From the NCBI GenBank assembly GCA_036507855.1, contig DATCIJ010000028.1:31048-95047 (forward strand): a DNA stretch of 64,000 nt, read 5' to 3'. The notes beneath the pieces were generated by a model. It had not been told where the DNA came from. It was given only the letters and a program-made list of their open reading frames with translations, and ran no database searches. Numbering within the stretch: position 1 is the stretch's first letter; every line of letters begins with the position of its first letter. Made by a program: the position numbers and the translations under genes. This DNA is from JABWBJ01 sp036507855 (GTDB lineage Bacteria; Gemmatimonadota; Gemmatimonadetes; Gemmatimonadales; Gemmatimonadaceae). Below are positions 60,007 to 64,000 of the stretch, one piece after another.

Positions 60007-60789
60007 CTACTCGATCGCTGCCTCGGGGTGTGGCCGGTGGGACGACGCAAGTTGTCTCTCGGTGAACTCGATGAAGTGCGCGATGCGAGGCAGACGGAGA
60101 GGTGCGGGCGTCCCACGATCGCTCGCCACGGCGTCGCGGATGAGAGAATGCCATGGCGTCGGTAGGGCGCGCAACGCCCACCGGGCGGCTCGAGGCTTCG
60201 ACACCACTGCGCCCTTTCTATGGGAGTACAGGATCCGGCAGAGAGTGAGCACCGCATACGCTCGGTAGAAGGTCCGGCCACGCCATTCGCTGGCTGGATC
60301 TGTGATCTCGGCGCGCAGATACCCGACTTCCCGCACGAGCGCCTCGAAGAGCATCTCGCTGGTGATGCGCGGAAGGAATGTCTCCGGAGCTGGTCCGGCG
60401 AGCGTGACTCCGGTAGCCAGCACGTTCGCCCAGACGATTGGATTCCTGTCCGACCCACTTCGCTTAAGCGCGCCGAACTGGTAGAGATAGCCACGGGTAT
60501 CGGGGCGGAGCAGCCGGCCCCGGCGGAGCAGCTGCATCTGAACGCGGAGAATCCAAGAGTTCGTGCGGGCAGCCCGAGCCAGCCATCCCCGCAGCTTCCG
60601 GAGCCGGGCCGGCGTCAGGTCGCGGTGAACAACGACAAGGCAGTCGATATCGCTGCGCGTGGGATCAAAGGTGCCCTGGGTGAGGGAACCGTAGAGGTAA
60701 ACCCCGACAAGATTCGAGCGCAGGATCTCGCCGAGCGCGTCCGCGAGCGTCCGCAAGGTGTCAGCAACGGGAGCCGGAACGGCGCTCAT
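60007..60789 (-). CDS. Aminoglycoside-nucleotidyltransferase-like protein (cassette C)
   Basis: A 260-aa protein. The N-terminal nucleotidyltransferase domain has the G-S-x(n)-D-x-D signature: G34-S35 in YLYGSLTQGTFDP, D47 and D49 in SDIDCLVVV. A helical C-terminal domain of the DUF4111 type follows, as in AadA/ANT(9) adenylyltransferases. Length matches AadA (about 260 aa). Resistance to streptomycin or spectinomycin is inferred only from architecture; the sequence is clearly divergent from clinical AadA. It begins 59 nt after attC-2 and is bounded by attC-3. Confidence 0.75.
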   Translation of the reverse strand: MSAVPAPVADTLRTLADALGEILRSNLVGVYLYGSLTQGTFDPTRSDIDCLVVVHRDLTPARLRKLRGWLARAARTNSWILRVQMQLLRRGRLLRPDTRGYLYQFGALKRSGSDRNPIVWANVLATGVTLAGPAPETFLPRITSEMLFEALVREVGYLRAEITDPASEWRGRTFYRAYAVLTLCRILYSHRKGAVVSKPRAARWALRALPTPWHSLIRDAVASDRGTPAPLRLPRIAHFIEFTERQLASSHRPHPEAAIE

Positions 60790-60847
60790 TCGTGTCGATA
60801 CAGACTGTGATGATCGATCAGGTGAGCGACGACGGGTACTCTCCTCT

Positions 60848-60946
60848 GCTTAACGTCCAGCGATAACCTGCGAGCGGACACGACAATGCGGCGCCGGAGG
60901 CGCCGCCTTCATTGCACCGCTCGTCAGGTTCGTCGCGTGGTTAGGC
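60848..60946 (-). other. attC-2, canonical integron recombination site (99 bp)
   Basis: On the - strand: R'' GCCTAAC at 60946-60940, L'' AACCTGACGAGCGG, central stem GCGGCGCC / GGCGCCGC, L' CCGCTCGCAGGTT, and R' GTTAAGC at 60854-60848 (perfect GTTRRRY). L'' has one extra unpaired base (A) relative to L', the known orientation mark of attC. The DUF2442 stop TAA lies inside R''. Confidence 0.93.
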
Positions 60947-61249
60947 AGCCCCGCGCCGAGAGTCAAACCAACGCTGCAGTGACGCAGCACTCTCGCCGGA
61001 GGGAACCCCCGCCAACACGTGCGCAACGCTGATATCCTCATCTAGGGTCGGCCAGTGGATCCCTAGACCGCGGCCGCTCAGCTGCCACTGGCCACGCTCT
61101 TCAGGGGTGCCATGGAGGAGGCGGGGATACCACGCAAGCGGCACCGCCACCGTGCGTCCATCAGCGAGTTGGATCACGAGCTCGTCGGCCGTGACTGAAG
61201 CGGACGTCGCCAACGCCTCCCGCCGTTCGTTATTGACTGAAGTATCCAT
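60941..61249 (-). CDS. DUF2442 family protein (cassette B)
   Basis: A 102-aa DUF2442 protein. ELVIQLADGRTVAVPLAWYPRL is the domain core, then GLGIHWPTLDEDISVAHVLAG is the family hallmark. Such proteins are usually encoded right after a DUF4160 gene and are thought to form a toxin-antitoxin-like pair with it. ATG 61249 overlaps the DUF4160 end by 20 bp; the frame stays open to 61285. The stop falls in the attC-2 R'' box. Confidence 0.85.
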   Translation of the reverse strand: MDTSVNNERREALATSASVTADELVIQLADGRTVAVPLAWYPRLLHGTPEERGQWQLSGRGLGIHWPTLDEDISVAHVLAGVPSGESAASLQRWFDSRRGAA

Positions 61250-61467
61250 GCCAAGCCTCCAGCAGCATCTGTTCGTTGGCCTCAATGAGCGCCGCGATCC
61301 GTTGCAGCTCGGCGCTTCGAAACCCCATCATTTTTGTGAAGCCGGACCGGCGCGAGCCAGAACTTGGCCTCGCTATCATCGCGCGCCACATGAACATGCG
61401 GTGGTTCAACCCGGTCCCCGGAATGGAAGAAGAATCGGTACGGGCCAGGCCACAAGACCGTGGGCAT
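61230..61467 (-). pseudogene. DUF4160 family protein with +1 frameshift (cassette B)
   Basis: The first part, MPTVLWPGPYRFFFHSGDR then EPPHVHVARDDSEAKFWLAP, is a clear DUF4160 N-terminus. At a run of five A (61335-61331 on the - strand), the frame must shift by one base to continue into MMGFRSAELQRIAALIEA and LLEAWHGYFSQ, which is the expected C-terminus. With four A the protein would be an intact 79 aa. It may be a sequencing error, a real null mutation, or reinitiation at ATGATG. Partner of DUF2442. Confidence 0.8.
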
Positions 61468-61645
61468 GCGACGTAAGTTGCCGAGGGAGCGGTATCACGG
61501 CAACCGGTGCTCGCCCGCGCTGCCGTACTGGATGGCCCCGGCGGTCGAGGCGCCGAATGCCACGCGCTTGGTAACCGGACGCCCCGGATCAACCGGTGCG
61601 ACGGATCCGAAGCAGCCACTACCTGAAGGTGATGCTTCTTGGGCT

Positions 61646-61746
61646 GCCGAACGTCTAGGTTTCTACTGCAAGCACAGTCCATAAGATGTGGCGGCGGAGC
61701 CGCCGCGGTCCATAGTGTGCTTGACAGTAGCAAACCGTTGTTAGGC
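61646..61746 (-). other. attC-1, integron recombination site (101 bp)
   Basis: On the - strand: R'' GCCTAAC at 61746-61740, L'' GGTTTGCTACTGTCAAGCAC, central stem GCGGCGGCTCCGCCGC, L' GTGCTTGCAGTAGAAACC, and R' GTTCGGC at 61652-61646. L'' carries two unpaired bases (G and T) relative to L', the classic attC extrahelical bases. R' deviates from GTTRRRY by one base. Confidence 0.9.
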
Positions 61747-61758
61747 AGCGCAGTAGCG

Positions 61759-62094
61759 CTACGGACTGATGACGAGGAGGCTGAGTTCGAGATCATCGGC
61801 GAAACGGGCGATGACAGGTGCGTGTGTCCGGAGCAGTGCCTCGACCACAGCCGGATCCCCGTCGGCTAGGCGAAGGATGATCACCTTGGGGGGAGGCCCG
61901 AGTTCCATGCTGAGCCGCTCAAAATCGGCGTCGCGACTGACCAGGACGAGGTCCTGTTCGCGTGCGTACAACCAGAGAGCACGGTCACGCGCGCCCCGAA
62001 GCCCAACGAGCTGGACGTGAGTAGAATCCGGAAATAGGTCCGCGAGCCGCCGAACGAGACGCGGCGACAGGTGCTCGTCAAAGAGCAGGCGCAC
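61759..62094 (-). CDS. DUF5615 PIN-like protein, probable toxin (cassette A)
   Basis: A 111-aa protein of the DUF5615 PIN-like family. LLFDEHLSPRLVRRLADLFP carries the first acidic residue, and DLVLVSRDADFERL the next two. Such proteins are paired with DUF433 antitoxins and are proposed RNases. It begins at GTG 62094, 7 nt after the DUF433 stop, and ends 12 nt before attC-1. Toxin activity is inferred. Confidence 0.85.
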   Translation of the reverse strand: MRLLFDEHLSPRLVRRLADLFPDSTHVQLVGLRGARDRALWLYAREQDLVLVSRDADFERLSMELGPPPKVIILRLADGDPAVVEALLRTHAPVIARFADDLELSLLVISP

Positions 62095-62101
62095 GAAGGA
62101 C

Positions 62102-62329
62102 TTATGCGGCGGAGACGGACGCGGTTCGGGACTCGCGATCAGCGGCGTAGGCGAGGCAAGCGCGAATATCGTCGACGGTCAGTGACGGGTACGACTCAAC
62201 GACCGCCTCCGGGGACATGCCACCCGCCAAGAACCCGAGGACGTCGCCCACTGAGATGCGAGTCCCGCGAACACAGGGCTTCCCGAAGCGGACTTCGGGG
62301 TCGATGACGATTCGGCTGCGGTAGTCCAT
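62102..62329 (-). CDS. DUF433 family protein, probable antitoxin (cassette A)
   Basis: A 75-aa winged-helix-like DUF433 protein. RIVIDPEVRFGKPCVRGTRISVGDVLGFLAGG and SPEAVVESYPSLTVDDIRACLAYAA follow the family almost residue for residue. It precedes the DUF5615 toxin by 7 nt, the usual antitoxin-first order. The cassette presumably starts at the GTTAGGC at 62441-62435, about 105 nt upstream. Confidence 0.87.
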   Translation of the reverse strand: MDYRSRIVIDPEVRFGKPCVRGTRISVGDVLGFLAGGMSPEAVVESYPSLTVDDIRACLAYAADRESRTASVSAA

Positions 62330-62434
62330 GACTGCAGACTAGGTCGCCCCCGTCGAGGCGTCAAGCCGTTCTCTCGGAGAGGCAATCCGAAGAACTGTGC
62401 GGCCTTCAGGGTTGGCCGCGATGCCTAGGGCGCT

Positions 62435-62441
62435 GCCTAAC
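62435..62441 (-). other. Orphan R' box (GTTAGGC) bounding cassette A
   Basis: On the - strand GTTAGGC marks the point where cassette A should begin. Its attC or attI partner on the right is missing, because an IS110-family element begins within about 20 bp. Confidence 0.55.
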
Positions 62442-62517
62442 GGATATTGAGAGCACGCCCCTGGCTGTTACTGTGGAAGCGTCACCAAACCACGGACCAC
62501 AGCCAGGAGCGGCCCTT

Positions 62518-63582
62518 ATGAAACGGACGACGAAGTATGTCGCGCTCGATGTCCATCAGGCAACGACGTCTGCCTCCGTCCGCGAGGAGGGGGGACGAGT
62601 GATTGCCCGCACGATCCTTCCGACGGCGGCGCCAGCGCTGTTGGAGTTCTTCCAGGGGATGCGAGGCGCGATTCACGTCGCGTTCGAAGAAGGCACGCAG
62701 GCACAGTGGCTCCACGATGTGCTCGCCCCGCTGGTGGATCGGGTCATCGTCGCGGATCGTCGTGGCACGGCGCAGCAGGGCAACAAGGGTGATCAGACGG
62801 ATGCCGATCAGTTGTCGGAGCTCCTTCGGCGCGGCGCGTTGCGCGCCGTCTATCATAGCCGCTCCCACCGCGAGACGATTCGCGAACTGGCTCGGGCGTA
62901 CACAAACCTGGTCGAAGACAGCACCCGCGTTATGCTGCGGCTCAAGGCGCTGTTCCGGGCCCGTGGGATCCGCACGCCCGGCAAGCACGTCTATCACCCG
63001 AGCCATCGCGCCGAGTGGCTGGCGCGACTGTCCGGTCAAGGCGTGCACTTTCGCGCGACCGCGCTGTACGCCGAGCTCGAGGTCCTGCGGGAGCTGAGGC
63101 CGAAGGCCAAAGCGGCGCTACTCACTGAGGCCCGCCGGGATCCAGCGTGGCACGTCTTGCGCACCATTCCTTTCCTCGGTCCGGTGCGCGTCGCCCTGCT
63201 GCTGGCCACCATGCAGACGCCGTGGCGGTTTCGGACAAAGCGGAATCTCTGGGCCTATTCTGGGCTCGCGGTGGTCAGCCGATCGAGTGCGGATTACCTG
63301 CTGGTCCAAGGACGGCCGGTGCGCCGTCGTCGCGCGCCGATGACCCGAGGCCTCAATCGCAATCACAATCGGGTCCTCAAAAACGTGTTCAAGAGCGCGG
63401 CCACGGCGGCGACCGCGCGGCCCGGTGCGCTCCAGGCATTCTATCGGGGCATGGTGGCCCGCGGGATGCGCGAGGATCTCGCTCGAGTCACCCTAACGCG
63501 GAAGCTCGCCGCGCTCACCCTCCGCCTCTGGAAAACAGGAGACCATTACGATCCAGCCCAGCTGACCGTGCAAGCGCAGTAA
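62518..63582 (+). CDS. IS110-family transposase
   Basis: A 354-aa DEDD-type transposase/recombinase. The N-terminal RuvC-like domain has D11 in YVALDVHQ, FEEGTQAQW, and DQTDADQL with the further acidic residues. The C-terminal Transposase_20 domain shows IPFLGPVRVALLLATM and RFRTKRNLWAYSGLAV, with the serine region following (VVSRSSAD). Length is typical. The ATG 62518 has AGGAGC 10 nt upstream. The frame is intact, so the element may be active. It is on the + strand, opposite to the cassettes. Confidence 0.92.
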   Translation: MKRTTKYVALDVHQATTSASVREEGGRVIARTILPTAAPALLEFFQGMRGAIHVAFEEGTQAQWLHDVLAPLVDRVIVADRRGTAQQGNKGDQTDADQLSELLRRGALRAVYHSRSHRETIRELARAYTNLVEDSTRVMLRLKALFRARGIRTPGKHVYHPSHRAEWLARLSGQGVHFRATALYAELEVLRELRPKAKAALLTEARRDPAWHVLRTIPFLGPVRVALLLATMQTPWRFRTKRNLWAYSGLAVVSRSSADYLLVQGRPVRRRRAPMTRGLNRNHNRVLKNVFKSAATAATARPGALQAFYRGMVARGMREDLARVTLTRKLAALTLRLWKTGDHYDPAQLTVQAQ

Positions 63583-63583
63583 C

Positions 63584-63641
63584 GGAATCCTCGAGATTAC
63601 GACGATGGGCCGTTTCCCGTCGCTCACCGCTTCAGGATTCC
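63584..63641 (+). ncRNA. Possible bridge/seek RNA region of the IS110-family element
   Basis: Just after the transposase stop, GGAATCCT (63584-63591) pairs exactly with AGGATTCC (63634-63641), and inside it CGACGATGGG pairs with CCCGTCG. IS110-family elements encode a structured guide RNA in a noncoding end; in the IS1111 group it lies downstream of the gene. Structure alone supports this, so it stays a candidate. Confidence 0.4.
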
Positions 63642-63713
63642 GCACGCGGGTGCGGGAGGTAGTCCCAGCTTGTCCGTTCGCCCGGCTCGCAGTCCGCCGA
63701 GGCACTCGCCTAA

Positions 63714-63926
63714 CTATGGGCCCTCCCGCAGGACCCGAATAAGCCGCAGGCCGGCATTCGTGCCGAGTCTCCGATAGAACCTTGGTCCGCCTCGCGCGAC
63801 CCAGCGCTTGCACCTCCGTGCCCTCTGCCTTGGAGCGTGTGTGAAGAGAACGGTGCCAAAGAAGGCTGCCGGGCAATCCCCGTCGCCGCAGGTCTCGCCT
63901 GCACCTACATTGGGGCTGATCGCCAA
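63714..63926 (-). CDS. Unknown short ORF next to the IS, possible cassette gene
   Basis: A 70-codon frame starting at TTG 63926 (open to about 63973) and ending RFYRRLGTNAGLRLIRVLREGP. I recognise no family. Its stop TAG overlaps GTTAGGC on the - strand, and the orientation matches the other cassettes. No start with a ribosome-binding site is seen, so it could be noncoding. Confidence 0.25.
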   Translation of the reverse strand: MAISPNVGAGETCGDGDCPAAFFGTVLFTHAPRQRARRCKRWVARGGPRFYRRLGTNAGLRLIRVLREGP

Positions 63927-63940
63927 GGGCCACGCGCCCA

Positions 63941-63978
63941 GGAGATCAGTCGGGGCGAAGCCCGCCCTTGACGATCTC
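63941..63978. repeat. Hairpin with one unpaired base near the window end
   Basis: Arms GAGATCAGTC (63942-63951) and GACGATCTC (63970-63978) pair with a single extra A, around an inner GGGC / GCCC stem. It has the feel of an attC core but no GTTRRRY or RYYYAAC box is visible before the window ends. Confidence 0.3.
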
Positions 63979-64000
63979 TCTCATAGAACGGACAAGTTTC

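Larger units (their letters stand above)
62445..63641 (+). mobile_element. IS110-family insertion sequence (ends approximate)
   Basis: It carries one IS110-type transposase with short noncoding flanks. Upstream is a 9-bp inverted repeat, CCTGGCTGT (62460-62468) and ACAGCCAGG (62499-62507). Downstream is a structured segment, 63584-63641. No terminal inverted repeats or target duplication are visible, as usual for this family. The element lies against an integron R' box; the IS1111-attC subgroup is known to target attC sites. Confidence 0.7.

Noticed and set aside
60848..61746. attC sites read on the + strand
   Set aside because: R' boxes look good in that direction too, but the unpaired bases would then be in L', and all cassette genes are on the - strand.
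63714..63973. Short ORF near the right edge as part of an integrase
   Set aside because: No tyrosine-recombinase motifs (R..HxxR..Y) and wrong orientation relative to the array.
1..64000. tRNA, rRNA, known riboswitches
   Set aside because: I found no cloverleaf with a GTTCRA arm and no recognisable rRNA or riboswitch core; a covariance search would be needed to exclude them.

Overview
The window is 64 kb of high-GC bacterial chromosome (about two thirds G+C by eye). From about 1 to 58 kb it is dense core housekeeping sequence with nearly every gene on the + strand. From about 58.1 kb to the end it is accessory DNA with genes on the - strand. The best guess for the host is a Gemmatimonadota-like bacterium. 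This is inferred from the GC content, a complete 14-subunit NDH-1, futalosine-route menaquinone genes, a type-B succinate dehydrogenase, and large outer-membrane plug / carboxypeptidase-regulatory-like proteins. No rRNA or other taxonomic marker is present to prove it.

Layout: 3' end of leucyl aminopeptidase; an outer-membrane plug/barrel protein; yicC-gmk-rpoZ-coaBC-udg-dnaB-radA-ispD-tsaC-phosphatase-aroE-comF (0.6-12.7 kb); glycolytic gap-pgk-tpiA with secG, then carA and an HU protein (12.7-17.9 kb); moaD-moaE-moaA (17.9-19.6 kb); mdh and sdhCAB (19.7-24.1 kb); two - strand genes, a small outer-membrane barrel and dcd; the nuoA-N operon (25.8-40.3 kb); a phosphohexomutase and a UPF0182 membrane protein; sucCD and ndk; a multi-domain surface protein; DUF177-rpmF-plsX-fabH-fabD-fabG-acpP-fabF; mqnE-mqnA. 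The core supplies glycolysis, TCA steps (mdh, sdh, suc), menaquinone and Complex I, so the window encodes most of one respiratory chain.

The accessory end reads as an integron gene-cassette array. Five attC-like sites of 91-101 bp, all in the same orientation, separate - strand cassettes: a DUF433/DUF5615 toxin-antitoxin-like pair, a DUF4160/DUF2442 pair with a frameshift, an aminoglycoside-nucleotidyltransferase-like gene, an Arr-type rifampin ADP-ribosyltransferase, a LexA-type DNA-binding protein and a small membrane protein. An IS110-family element sits at what should be the upstream end of the array. No integrase gene is visible. By orientation it should lie beyond the right edge of the window.

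Three repeat systems run through the core. First, tandem arrays with a strict 7-bp period occur at eight places, several as long inverted repeats between operon genes that run up to the start codon and replace the Shine-Dalgarno sequence. Second, two copies of a MITE-like palindrome share GTGCCGTTCCA ends. Third, the heptamer GTTAGGC is enriched, and the rare Leu codon TTA is used mostly in it. Several promoters with a TTGACA-N17-TARNTT pattern are also visible.
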